A stretch of DNA of 64,000 nucleotides from RGIG5952 sp045627605 (GTDB lineage Bacteria; Verrucomicrobiota; Kiritimatiellia; RFP12; JAAYLN01), in contig JAZQOA010000139.1 in assembly GCA_045627605.1 (NCBI GenBank), forward strand, positions 66,900 through 130,899. The letters are read 5' to 3'. The translations under genes and the position numbers were made by a program. Below, piece after piece: positions 7,341 to 16,513 of the stretch (position 1 is the stretch's first letter; every line of letters begins with the position of its first letter). The notes beneath the pieces are model-generated. The model made no database searches, was not told where the DNA came from, and saw only the letters and a program-made list of their open reading frames with translations.

Positions 7341-10300
7341 ATGAGGAAGTTCGTCAAGTTCGCTGCGGCGTGTGCTGCGGCGGTGGTGTCGCCAGCGGCT
7401 TTTGGCTCTACATATTACATTGCGACGGATGGTGACGACGGCGCGGCGGGGACGCTGGAGGCGCCGCTCAAGTCGCTTTCGGTCGCGCTGGAGAAGGCGC
7501 AGGACGGCGACGTCATCCACATCGGCCCCGGCGACCATATCGGGATGGCAATGACGAGCGCGAACTGCCTTGGCGTCATCAGCCGTGCGGTGAAGGTCGA
7601 GGGCGAAGGCGAGAGTGTGACGATCCTGCACGGTCTGACGAGCGGCAGCGGTGCGCGCCAGCAGGGCATCACGGTTGACAACGCCGGGGCGACGGTCAGG
7701 AATCTGGCGTTGACGGACCTTTTCTCGTCCTGGACCGACGACGACAGTTCCTACACGACGAAAGGCGCGGCACTGATGGTCAACGCCGGCACGGCGAGCG
7801 TCTGCCGCGTCTTCAACAACAGGACCGGCGGCAACAACGGACGCATCCCGCCCGTGAGGGTCTCGGGCACGGGCGTGCTCGTCGACTCGATCATCACCAA
7901 CAACGTGCAGGGCTCTTGGGGCAAGGGCGCGGGCGGCCTCTACCAGGCGGGTGGCGAAGTCAGGCGCTGCCTCATCGCCTTCAACAAGGGGCCAGAGAAA
8001 AACTCGCCGAACGGCGTCTGGGTCGCTGGCGGCACGTTCGCCGACAACGTCGTCTACAAGAATACGCGCCAGAACAGCGGTCCGTATGGCTTGCAGGCCT
8101 CGGGCGGAACCGTTGAGCGGTGCGTCATTGCCGCCAACGAGGGCACGACGGCGGGTCTGGGCGTGACGGGGGCCGCGACGGTGCGCAACTGCCTCGTCTA
8201 CGGCAACTCTTCGAGCGCCAACGGCACGGACACGGCTGGCGGCTTGCTCGTCAACAACGCCTCGGCCGTCGTCAGTCACCTGACGGTCGTCGGCAATACG
8301 GGCAAGGGCGGAACGGACGGGGTGCGTGTGAAAGCGGGGGCCGTCGCGGCCAGCGTCTTCTGGGCTAACGGGCTGGTGGATTTCACGACGACCGGCGGCA
8401 CGGTCGGATTCTGCTGCTACCCCGGAGCGACCGGCACGAACATCGACGGCGATCCGCAGTTCTCGCCGGCGACATTCGCCTATCATCCGTCCGTGGCGGA
8501 CTACGACGCGTTCAAGGTCGGGCGCTTTTCGCTTTGCCGTGATGGCGCGACAACTGGCGCGAATCTCGCTGCGGACGACCTTGTCGGCAACCTGCGTCCC
8601 GCCTACGGCGAGGCCGGAACGGATTATCCGGACGTCGGCTGCTACGAGCTTCAGCCGGCCGGTGCGGACGAATATTACCTCGGCATGCGTTCGGACAAGC
8701 TGGTGTTGCCGTCCGAGGACAGCGTGACCTTCACGGCCTTCAGCGAAGGTCAGGGAAAGACGGCGTCAAAATACGTGTGGGCGGTGACGACGAACGGCGT
8801 GACGACGTCCGTGACGACAACCGAGCCGTCATTCACGATTGGCCAGGCTCCGGGCGGCGCCTGCTCCGTCACGCTGACGGCGTATGACGCGAATGGTATC
8901 GAGATCGGCCGTGCGACGACGGTCGTGACGGTCAAGCCGCGGACGGTCTACCTGTCGACGGCGGGCAACGCGACCTATCCGTATGCGACGCCGGAGACGG
9001 CTACGGCCAGCCTTTATGAGGCCTTGGCGACGGTATGGACCGAGACGGACCGTCCGGGCCGGATCATCGTGGCGCCGGGAACGTATCCGGAGCTCAAGAC
9101 GCTGGGCAGCGTGACGGCGCCAATCGAAATCATCGGTCCGGACGACCCCGAGACGGCGGTCCTGCGCTTCAAGTCGTCCGACTTCTCGGTCGGCTTCGTC
9201 CTCGGCCATCCGCAGGCGAAGCTGTCGGGCGTCACGATCAAGGGCACGACCTATTGCGATGTCGATTCGAACTACGTCCTTGGCGGTGCGCTCCGTATCG
9301 AGGACGGTGTCGTCTCCAACTGCGTCATCACCGGCTTCAATACGGCTTCCGGCAGTCGCGGAACGTCCACGCTGGCCGTGCGCGGCGGTCTCGTCACGCA
9401 TACTGCCGTCACGAACAATCCGAACAGCTCGGTATTCGCCCGCGGCGTTCTTGGCGTCTACATGGACGGCGGCACGCTGGAGCATTCGATTATCTCGGAC
9501 AATCCGTTCTATGGCGACCGGGCTGAGGCCGGGGCACTCTGGCAGAAGGGCGGCACGGTGCGCGACTGTCGCATCGAGCGCAACACGGTCGCCAACCAGT
9601 GCGTCGATGTCGTCGCCGGTGCGCGGATTTCGGGCGGCACGTTCGAGCGTTGCGTCGTCGGATACAACAAGGAGACGAAGGGCGGTGCGATCACGGTGAC
9701 TGCGGGCGTCAAGGTCGACGGATCGGCGACAGTCCGGAACGTCCTCATCGTCGGCAACGAGACCGTGGCGACTGCGGCGAATTCGGTCGGCGGACTTGCC
9801 GTAACGGCGAGCGGAGCTGACGTTTGCCACGTGACCGTGCTGAACAACCTGACGAGCGCGACGATCGGCGGCCTGCGCCTCGCGGCGGGCACGGTGCGCG
9901 GCGCAATCGTAAGCGGCAACCGCAATTCGACGGAGGTCTCGCAGTCGGGCGGTACACTCGCGTATTCCTGCTTCCCGACGGCTGTGGAGGGGACGGACGG
10001 CAACATCGCCGCGTCGCCCAACTTCGAAGACGCGCTCGGACACATCAGCCGCAGCTCGCCCTGCCGAGACGCGGCGAGGTACGGCGTGACGCTGGCGGAG
10101 GACGACCTGGAGGGGAATCCGCGTGTTCCCTACGGCGAGTCCGACAAGGACTATCCCGACATGGGCTGCTACGAGCTGCAGGCGTCGAGCGAACTCGTCG
10201 CCTCGATCGGCGTCTCGACCGACGACACGTTCGTCGGCGACACGGTCACGCTGACGGTTTCGCTCGAGGGTCCGGACACGGAAGTCGTCGCGTCGGTCTG

Positions 10301-11651
10301 GACGGTTGCCGCGGGAGGCGTGACGAATGTCTACGAACGGACGGGCGCGACGCTGGTGCTCGCGGACGTTCCGGCGGGCTCCTATTCCGTTTCGGCGACG
10401 GCGCGGAACGCCTCGCAGAAAGAGGCCACCGCGCCGATGACCGACTGCTTCAAGGCGCATCCCCGCGTCTGCCACGTGGCGCTCGGCGGCAGCGACACGT
10501 GGCCCTACGACACATCGGCGAAGGCGGCGTCCAACCTCTGCGACGCCCTTGACGCCGTCTATTGCTCGGAGGCGAGCCGAGGCGAGGTGCTTGTGCATCC
10601 GGGCGTCTACGTGAACCCGAAGACGGAGCAGCAGGGCGAATACGCCTGTGCGGCCATGCTGAACAAGAACGTCGCCGTGCGCGGCCTCGGCGAGACGCCG
10701 GCGGAGACGAGGATCGACCTGACGATCGCCTCGCTCGTTTCGGCCGTTCGCCTCTATCACGAGAAGGCGCTTCTCGAGAACCTGACGCTGACGGTCTGCG
10801 GCTGGGGCAAGGAGCTGATCAACATCGAGACGTCGGCGATGGGCCTGGCGCTGCATGTCGAGCTCGGCACGGTCTCGAATTGCGTCGTGACGGGCTGCAA
10901 GACGTCCGGCAGCTCGTGTGCGAATCCGCCGTTCACGATGGCCGGAGGCCTCGCCCACGGCGTGCTCGTGAAGGACAACGTCTACGACAGCGGCTATGCG
11001 CGCGCCGCCTACGGTGCGTGCCTGCGCGGCGGCACGTTCGAGAACGGCGAGATCTCGGGCAACGGCGGAATGAGCGACCATGCGCCGGTTTCGGGACTTT
11101 ACATGACGGGCGGACGGCTGCAGAACACGGTCGTCAGCAACAACTACTATCGCGGCGGCGTCAAGGGAACGGTCTATGACAACAAGTGCGGCGGCATCAA
11201 TGCGACGGGCGGCACGCTTCTCAACGTGCTTGTCGCCCGCAACTCGGCGACAACGGGGTTGGCCAACTGGACGGGCGGACTGCGGATGTCTGGGAGCGCC
11301 AAGGCGATCAACGTGACGGTCGTTGACAACGTGAGCGACGGAAATGTCGGCGAGCAGCTGACATATGCCGGCGGGACGCTCGCGAACGCGATTGTCGAGG
11401 GCAAGGCGAGCGGAACGCCGTCGGGCACGAATCTGTTGACAATGGAGCCTGTCGCCTTTCTTCGCCGTGCGAGGGGCGATTACCGCCTCTCCTCCGCCGC
11501 GACGTCCTGCATCGACACGGGCGACGACTCACAGTGGGCCGACCTTGCGGCGGCGGTTGATCTTTCGGGTGGCCCGCGTCTATTTCGCAAGCATGTCGAT
11601 TTGGGCTGCTACGAATACTCGGCGCCGGGCTTCATCATGATTGTCAAATGA
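7341..11651 (+). CDS. Giant secreted right-handed beta-helix protein, three modules
   Basis: The protein is about 1436 residues. A Sec signal peptide (MRKFVKFAAACAAAVVSPAAFG) is followed by three beta-helix modules. Each opens with the same pattern: YYIATDGDDGAAGT, VYLSTAGNATYPYATPE and CHVALGGSDTWPYDTS. Each module contains many GGT/V-C-V-N-N coil repeats, and the first two close with a choice-of-anchor-Q-like segment (DYPDVGCYELQ, DYPDMGCYELQ). Ig/PKD-like linkers of about 80-90 residues separate the modules. The C-terminus ends in CYEYSAPGFIMIVK. GAGAGGGG precedes the ATG pair at 7338/7341; I prefer 7341. Such proteins are typically surface-bound glycan-binding, adhesive or lyase-like. No catalytic residues can be assigned. 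It is a paralogue of the gene at 20521. Confidence 0.85.
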   Translation: MRKFVKFAAACAAAVVSPAAFGSTYYIATDGDDGAAGTLEAPLKSLSVALEKAQDGDVIHIGPGDHIGMAMTSANCLGVISRAVKVEGEGESVTILHGLTSGSGARQQGITVDNAGATVRNLALTDLFSSWTDDDSSYTTKGAALMVNAGTASVCRVFNNRTGGNNGRIPPVRVSGTGVLVDSIITNNVQGSWGKGAGGLYQAGGEVRRCLIAFNKGPEKNSPNGVWVAGGTFADNVVYKNTRQNSGPYGLQASGGTVERCVIAANEGTTAGLGVTGAATVRNCLVYGNSSSANGTDTAGGLLVNNASAVVSHLTVVGNTGKGGTDGVRVKAGAVAASVFWANGLVDFTTTGGTVGFCCYPGATGTNIDGDPQFSPATFAYHPSVADYDAFKVGRFSLCRDGATTGANLAADDLVGNLRPAYGEAGTDYPDVGCYELQPAGADEYYLGMRSDKLVLPSEDSVTFTAFSEGQGKTASKYVWAVTTNGVTTSVTTTEPSFTIGQAPGGACSVTLTAYDANGIEIGRATTVVTVKPRTVYLSTAGNATYPYATPETATASLYEALATVWTETDRPGRIIVAPGTYPELKTLGSVTAPIEIIGPDDPETAVLRFKSSDFSVGFVLGHPQAKLSGVTIKGTTYCDVDSNYVLGGALRIEDGVVSNCVITGFNTASGSRGTSTLAVRGGLVTHTAVTNNPNSSVFARGVLGVYMDGGTLEHSIISDNPFYGDRAEAGALWQKGGTVRDCRIERNTVANQCVDVVAGARISGGTFERCVVGYNKETKGGAITVTAGVKVDGSATVRNVLIVGNETVATAANSVGGLAVTASGADVCHVTVLNNLTSATIGGLRLAAGTVRGAIVSGNRNSTEVSQSGGTLAYSCFPTAVEGTDGNIAASPNFEDALGHISRSSPCRDAARYGVTLAEDDLEGNPRVPYGESDKDYPDMGCYELQASSELVASIGVSTDDTFVGDTVTLTVSLEGPDTEVVASVWTVAAGGVTNVYERTGATLVLADVPAGSYSVSATARNASQKEATAPMTDCFKAHPRVCHVALGGSDTWPYDTSAKAASNLCDALDAVYCSEASRGEVLVHPGVYVNPKTEQQGEYACAAMLNKNVAVRGLGETPAETRIDLTIASLVSAVRLYHEKALLENLTLTVCGWGKELINIETSAMGLALHVELGTVSNCVVTGCKTSGSSCANPPFTMAGGLAHGVLVKDNVYDSGYARAAYGACLRGGTFENGEISGNGGMSDHAPVSGLYMTGGRLQNTVVSNNYYRGGVKGTVYDNKCGGINATGGTLLNVLVARNSATTGLANWTGGLRMSGSAKAINVTVVDNVSDGNVGEQLTYAGGTLANAIVEGKASGTPSGTNLLTMEPVAFLRRARGDYRLSSAATSCIDTGDDSQWADLAAAVDLSGGPRLFRKHVDLGCYEYSAPGFIMIVK

Positions 11652-11687
11652 TGTGAAAGGAATCTTATTTGAGCGGTTCTCCAGGTC

Positions 11688-14600
11688 CTACGCCGCGTCG
11701 GGTTTCGTCTCCGCATCGGCACGGGCCTGGAGACCGTAGGCCGATGCGAGAACGGTGAAGAACTCGCGGGCCGTTTCCAGCCGCTGCGCATTCGTCTGGT
11801 TCGGTGCCGGATGCCGTGCCATGTCTTGTACGGCGTCAAAGCGCTGCTGCAGGGCCTTCGCCTCGTCGCCGAGGACGGAATTGAGAGTGGTCAATTTGTC
11901 GAGCTTTTCGGCAACCTCTTTCAATGTCCGTTCCATTTCTTCCCGGTCCGCAGCGTACTTCCCATCGACTTTCGCGTCAATGTCGGCCTGCGCGAGACTT
12001 GCCGTGCGCAAAAGACGAAGAACGCCCTTTTCGTTTCGGGCGAGGAAATTCTTGAGTTGCTCCGGATTCCCAGTCTCCAGCTGCGCATTGACCGCGCCCA
12101 GAATTGTCGCGACGGAGGGCGTTGTGTACGCCACGTAATCCGTTGTCTCCGTGTTCATGCCGTATGCAAGTGAAAGCCCCACATCTGCCAGGCCCGCATT
12201 GAAGCCCAGTTTGAGAGTTGTCGATTCCTCAAAGGTTTCGGCCACGGAAAATGAACTCACACGCCAATCGAGGAAGTTAAAACGGATGGTCTTGGATGTT
12301 TCCGCTTCCTGCTCGAAGTTGGCGGCATTTAAGTTGACCTTCTCCGGCAAACCGCCGGCAGCGTTCAGAAAGCTCCTGAAAGACGGGGATTGCGCGGCCA
12401 ACTCGCCGACACTCATGGCCAAGACTCCGCCAGCCGCCTTGACGGCGTTGGGAACCAGTGAGTATGAGAGGATCGTGTCCGTTATGTCGTCTCTGATTTC
12501 ATCGCAAAAACGTTCATTCTCGGCCTCGTCCTCGATGGCGGCGCGCTTTTTCGCGGTCCAGCGGGCGATCGTCTCAACCAGAAGACGCACGGGCATCGAA
12601 GCGGTGATCTTGACGTCGATGGTGAAAGTCGATGCGTTAACCCAGGGACGCACATCCGGCTTCTTCCCCATGGGACGCGTGTACGCGAAATTCGCGCGAA
12701 CTCTTGGGGAAAATCCAATTTGATCGCGGATGGTTTCCAATGTGTCGCGTTGCAAGGACTGGCCGAACGTCTTGGCGACACCTTTGAATCCCTTGCCGTC
12801 CGGCTTCCCTGTTGATTTTTCAACATCTTCGTCAATAAGCCCGTCGGCGAAAGTGGTGTAAATTTCAAGGTCGCCCTGCACTTTAAAAACCGGCGGCGTG
12901 GCGACCTCGCTGACTTTCTGGAGGACCTTTTCGAAAATCGCCGGGGGAATCCTGACGGCCGGATTTTCAATTCGCCCGGAGAGGTAGGTTTTCACGGCGT
13001 TCAGGGAATGGAGAAATGCCGCGTCTTTCTTTTCTGCATCCATATTGCCGCCGCGGCGGACAAGAAGTTCGGCCGCAATGGAGCAGAGCCGGACTTTCGT
13101 TGCGAAAACCTCCCAGAAATTCTTGTCGTTCTCGTTTTTGCCGGCCGCCGATCCTTCCAGGTCTTCGTAAATGCGCATCAGACCCGCAATTCCGTTGGCT
13201 ATCTGGTTGCGGCGTTGGTCATCGGCCACTTCGACCAGCAGATTGGCGATTTGATCGGCGAAATTTCTATCGACCTGCTTCAGAGACGCAACTTCGGTGT
13301 TGAAAAGATTTTTAACGCGGTCATCGGAGCATTTGGCAATGGATTTGGCAAATGTCCGGTAGGCTTTGCCTTTCACGGCAAATTCCCGGCTGATGTCAAA
13401 ACCGACCTTGCCACCGAATGCTAAATTCGTCTCGTCGAAATCATCTGCGCCGAGAATGCCGGATGTTTTCGCCGAAGCCTTGGCATTTGCGCCACCGCCG
13501 ATTTTCCAGGCCGAGCGCGATTTGAAAGCCGTGGAATTCTTCCTGCGAAGCAACATCCCGTCGAGGTTGCCAAAGACATTGCCCTTGCGAAGGGCGTTGG
13601 CGTAGGCGACTTTGTTCATCCGGCTCTTGTGGATGCGGAAACCGAGAATTGTCGCGCCGATTCTCGGTATCGAGGCAATCCCTTTCGCCACCTTTTTGGC
13701 AGCGCCGAAAACGACTTTGTAAAACGCGCCGCCCATCAGCATTGACTTGCCGTTCATCTCGCTGATGCAGTCGTCAAGATTGGCATACACGCGCGTACTG
13801 CTTTTTGTCAGCGAAATATTGCCCATTGCGGAAATATCCGCCTGGACACGATCCGAGTCCGCGCCGGCCGTCCCCTTGATGCCGCCAGAGACCTTCCCCT
13901 GGTACGAGTAGGTCACGCTAATCGCACCACCGCCCGGGGGGACTTCCAGTTGCGCCTGTACCTTGAACGAACCGCCGCCTCCGGCCTTCGCATCAACCAG
14001 CGCCCCGAGTCCCACCCCGAACATGGCTTCGACGCCGAGTTCGACTGAAACCTGTTTTTTTCCGCCGTGCGCCACGATGTCGTCAAACTCGGCATGGACG
14101 TTTTCCGCAAACTTCGATTCCTTTGTCTCCGTGCCGGAAAAATAGTAGCGGATCGCGTCATTCGCGGTATGCGAAAGTGCCGTAGCCTCGTTCGCGGCAG
14201 CCTGAACGTCCATGCGTTCATAGGGGTTTCCCCCTGGAAAGCAATCTTGAAGGGCGGCCAGGGCGCTGTTGTACGCCATGTCGGCGTTCTGAAGATGCCG
14301 GTATAGTGATTCGTCAATCCGGTTTTTTTCGGGGACGCGGAGCTTGGAATTGAGCGTGATGTCGTCAAACCAGCGCCTGACGGACTCCATCTTCCCCATG
14401 GGCTTTCCCGAGCAACGGTCAAGATCATAGCGAAAAGCCCGCAGGGACTCGCGAATGCGCTTGATCTGCTCCCTCTGGAATTTCCCGTCGTCGCCGGATC
14501 CGTTGGAAAAGGCATATTCCGTGACAATTCCCCCGGCAGCCTGGCCGCGGATGTTTGTCAGGTTGATGACCGCCGTCCTGAGGGTGGCAAGTGCGTCTTT

Positions 14601-15356
14601 TGCCTTTTTGACGAGCCTTTCGTCGCCGAGCCTCTCTGCTTCCGTGATTTTTCCCTCGAAAAACGTGATGGCTGATTGAAGCTCCTTTTCGCGAATGAAG
14701 GTCTCCTTGACCTTGGCTGCCGTCGTGGCGGCGAGTTTGAGGACGTCCGCCGTGTTGCCGATGTCGTAAAAGTAGCTTTCGTCAAGAAAAAGAACGGCAT
14801 TTTCAGAAATTTCGTTGCGCAACAGCATCCCGGAAAGTCCATAGACGGCATTCTGAAGCGCAAGGTATTCCGGCGTGGGCAACGTCCCCTCCTGCGTGCG
14901 ATTGGCCCTTTGGACAAGCGATTCGACCTCCTTGGAAACAAGGAGTTTTCGAAGGGCAATGTCAATGGAATCCTTGAGACGATCCACTTTTTCCTGCGCG
15001 GGAGCGGGATTCATCCTGCCCACGGCAAGTTGAACGATTTCGTCGCGGAATTTGACACAGTCGATGCCGAGGCTTGTGGCGTTATTATTGGCCTTCTCGC
15101 GTTCTGTCGCCTGCTCGGCATCCGTCATCAGATGCGCCGCGGAAAAAATCTCGGCACGGTTGATCGCGGAACGCACGGTTTCGTTGGATCTGTCTAACTT
15201 CCCGTCTTTCAGAAACGAGGTGAGACCGCTGTTGCTGGCAGTCGTATCGACGTCGCGGTTGTCGTTGAGAACCTTCACGCGTTTCGCCATCAGTTCCCTT
15301 GTATCGGCGAACTGCCAGAAACGGCTGCCGATCATGCTTGTGCTACCGATGGACAT
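11688..15356 (-). CDS. Large candidate type III secretion effector
   Basis: This 1222-residue protein has no signal peptide. The first 430 residues are helical and charged. Residues about 436-515 are glycine-rich and beta-like (VSVELGVEAMFGVGLGALVD, then VSGGIKGTAGAD), with similar beta stretches near 890 and 1045. A coiled coil follows near 1135-1185. I recognise no family. The start is supported by GGGAGGT a few bases upstream. The ATG lies five bases after the stop of a CesT-like chaperone gene (15362-15841), itself fused by a one-base overlap to a second one. Chaperone genes directly upstream of a large signal-less protein are the usual arrangement for type III effectors and their chaperones, so the role is inferred from context. 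It lies convergent with the beta-helix gene ending at 11651. Confidence 0.65.
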   Translation of the reverse strand: MSIGSTSMIGSRFWQFADTRELMAKRVKVLNDNRDVDTTASNSGLTSFLKDGKLDRSNETVRSAINRAEIFSAAHLMTDAEQATEREKANNNATSLGIDCVKFRDEIVQLAVGRMNPAPAQEKVDRLKDSIDIALRKLLVSKEVESLVQRANRTQEGTLPTPEYLALQNAVYGLSGMLLRNEISENAVLFLDESYFYDIGNTADVLKLAATTAAKVKETFIREKELQSAITFFEGKITEAERLGDERLVKKAKDALATLRTAVINLTNIRGQAAGGIVTEYAFSNGSGDDGKFQREQIKRIRESLRAFRYDLDRCSGKPMGKMESVRRWFDDITLNSKLRVPEKNRIDESLYRHLQNADMAYNSALAALQDCFPGGNPYERMDVQAAANEATALSHTANDAIRYYFSGTETKESKFAENVHAEFDDIVAHGGKKQVSVELGVEAMFGVGLGALVDAKAGGGGSFKVQAQLEVPPGGGAISVTYSYQGKVSGGIKGTAGADSDRVQADISAMGNISLTKSSTRVYANLDDCISEMNGKSMLMGGAFYKVVFGAAKKVAKGIASIPRIGATILGFRIHKSRMNKVAYANALRKGNVFGNLDGMLLRRKNSTAFKSRSAWKIGGGANAKASAKTSGILGADDFDETNLAFGGKVGFDISREFAVKGKAYRTFAKSIAKCSDDRVKNLFNTEVASLKQVDRNFADQIANLLVEVADDQRRNQIANGIAGLMRIYEDLEGSAAGKNENDKNFWEVFATKVRLCSIAAELLVRRGGNMDAEKKDAAFLHSLNAVKTYLSGRIENPAVRIPPAIFEKVLQKVSEVATPPVFKVQGDLEIYTTFADGLIDEDVEKSTGKPDGKGFKGVAKTFGQSLQRDTLETIRDQIGFSPRVRANFAYTRPMGKKPDVRPWVNASTFTIDVKITASMPVRLLVETIARWTAKKRAAIEDEAENERFCDEIRDDITDTILSYSLVPNAVKAAGGVLAMSVGELAAQSPSFRSFLNAAGGLPEKVNLNAANFEQEAETSKTIRFNFLDWRVSSFSVAETFEESTTLKLGFNAGLADVGLSLAYGMNTETTDYVAYTTPSVATILGAVNAQLETGNPEQLKNFLARNEKGVLRLLRTASLAQADIDAKVDGKYAADREEMERTLKEVAEKLDKLTTLNSVLGDEAKALQQRFDAVQDMARHPAPNQTNAQRLETAREFFTVLASAYGLQARADAETKPDAA

Positions 15357-15361
15357 CTCGT

Positions 15362-15841
15362 CTACCTCCCATCCGCCTTTTCGTCGTCTGTGATCAGGAC
15401 GGGTTCTTCGGGAATCGGCTCGTCGTCGATGAACGGATACCGCTCTGCGAATTCCTCGCGGACGTTTCCGACGAGAGTCGCGAGATCTTCAATCCAGGCC
15501 GCGAGAATGTCGGCGGAAATACCGGCGTCCACATCGCGGCGCGCATGGGCCACGAGAACGCGCCCGTCCTCGTCCATTCCCAGCGTGAACCCGCGGGTCT
15601 CGCCGCCGGGCTCGTTCATTTCCAGGAGACGCATCGCGCGTTCGCCGACGAAGCCGTCGTCTGGCAAAACGCCGACCGTAGCCCAGAGCACGACGGATTC
15701 GGATTCCTCGAGGAATTCGAGATTCGCGTCCACGGAACCGTCAACAGTAAACGAGCAGTGGTTGTCTTCGGCAGAAAGGGAAAGCCCGGTCTTTTCGCCA
15801 AGTTCGGCGAGGGCGCCGCGGTAGTCGTCAAACGCATCCAT
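15362..15841 (-). CDS. CesT-family type III secretion chaperone (second of pair)
   Basis: The 159-residue acidic protein matches the CesT/SycE fold pattern well. An N-terminal helix (FDDYRGALAELGEKTGLSL) is followed by beta strands with a C-x-F-x-V-D-G motif (NHCSFTVDGSVDANLEFLEE), then VGVLPDD, then LLEMNEPGGETRGFTLGMDE and a C-terminal helix (SADILAAWIEDLATLVGNV). These proteins act as dimers that bind the N-terminal region of an effector and keep it export-competent. The start ATG at 15841 overlaps the upstream stop (TAATG) with GAGGAGG just before it, so translation is coupled. A longer in-frame extension upstream lies within the neighbour and is rejected. The acidic tail after about residue 135 (DDEPIPEEPVLITDDE) is extra. 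Confidence 0.8.
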   Translation of the reverse strand: MDAFDDYRGALAELGEKTGLSLSAEDNHCSFTVDGSVDANLEFLEESESVVLWATVGVLPDDGFVGERAMRLLEMNEPGGETRGFTLGMDEDGRVLVAHARRDVDAGISADILAAWIEDLATLVGNVREEFAERYPFIDDEPIPEEPVLITDDEKADGR

Positions 15842-16269
15842 TAGAGGGCCTCCTCGTTTTCGGGATTGACCAGGTGGACATTGCGCCGGATCTGCCAGTC
15901 GCGGACAACGCGCAGCAGGTTGCGGCAGGCGGCGAGAATCGCGTCCGCGTCGGGAAGGTCGTCGGCGGAGAGGCAGTCGGTGAGGTAGAGTGCCCGTTCC
16001 TCGCGGTTCAGCGAAAGGGTCGCGCCGCCGGTTCCACTCCAGAAGAAATTGCCCTGGAGTGCCTCTTCGCAAAGCCTGCCAGGATCGTCCGTCCCTTCAA
16101 GGGAGGCGACTTTGGCCCGGAAGTAGACATTCTCCGAATCGTCGTTTGAAGTGAACAGGACAAGTTTCACGCCATCGAAATCAACGGAGTAGACACCGTC
16201 ACCGACGAATTCGCCCGCGTCACCGAAGATGGTCGCGGCGCAGTTTATGACATTTTCAAAGGTATTCAT
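15841..16269 (-). CDS. CesT-family type III secretion chaperone (first of pair)
   Basis: The 142-residue protein begins MNTFENVINCAATIF, with GGAG six bases before the ATG; an upstream ATG at 16299 lacks such a site. It shows the CesT pattern: a short N-terminal helix, strands (YSVDFDGVKLVLFTSNDD), then EEALQGNFFWSGTGGATLSL, which matches the conserved loop and strand of chaperones, followed by LYLTDCLSADDLPDADAILA and a terminal helix ending RVVRDWQIRR. It is only distantly similar to its neighbour, so the two could form a heterodimer or serve two binding regions of the same large effector. It is the first gene of a three-gene unit transcribed leftward. Confidence 0.75.
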   Translation of the reverse strand: MNTFENVINCAATIFGDAGEFVGDGVYSVDFDGVKLVLFTSNDDSENVYFRAKVASLEGTDDPGRLCEEALQGNFFWSGTGGATLSLNREERALYLTDCLSADDLPDADAILAACRNLLRVVRDWQIRRNVHLVNPENEEAL

Positions 16270-16425
16270 TTCAGACTCCGGCTGAAGAGAAAACCGCATT
16301 TCACGTAGGATGCGATCAGGCTGTTTCGCACTTTGAATACGAAAAAACCGCCTAAATGTTACATGAACTTTCGTAAAAAAGCAAAAAGGTCCAAAGCCAC
16401 GACCATCCTGCAGGGGTGAAAATAC

Positions 16426-16454
16426 TTGCGTATAAGTTTGCGATTTGCCATAAT
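16426..16454 (+). promoter_or_regulatory. Candidate promoter of the 16514 gene
   Basis: TTGCGT (16426-16431), a 17-base spacer and CATAAT (16449-16454) with TGC ahead of the -10. It is almost the same sequence as the promoter at 2620-2648. Confidence 0.55.
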
Positions 16455-16513
16455 TATGATGTTTTGCAATAACTTTGCCATATCATTGAAACCAAGAAGG
16501 GAACACGGCTAAA

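Noticed and set aside
8829..11081. 750-codon minus-strand open frame
   Set aside because: Antisense to the first giant beta-helix gene; arginine-rich low-information translation typical of GC-rich shadows.
7341..11651. Autotransporter (type V) barrel at the end of the beta-helix giants
   Set aside because: No 250-300 residue beta-barrel domain or terminal aromatic signature; the proteins stop soon after the last beta-helix module.
15842..16072. Long N-terminal extension of the second chaperone
   Set aside because: It lies inside the first chaperone gene; ATG 15841 with GAGGAGG matches the family length.
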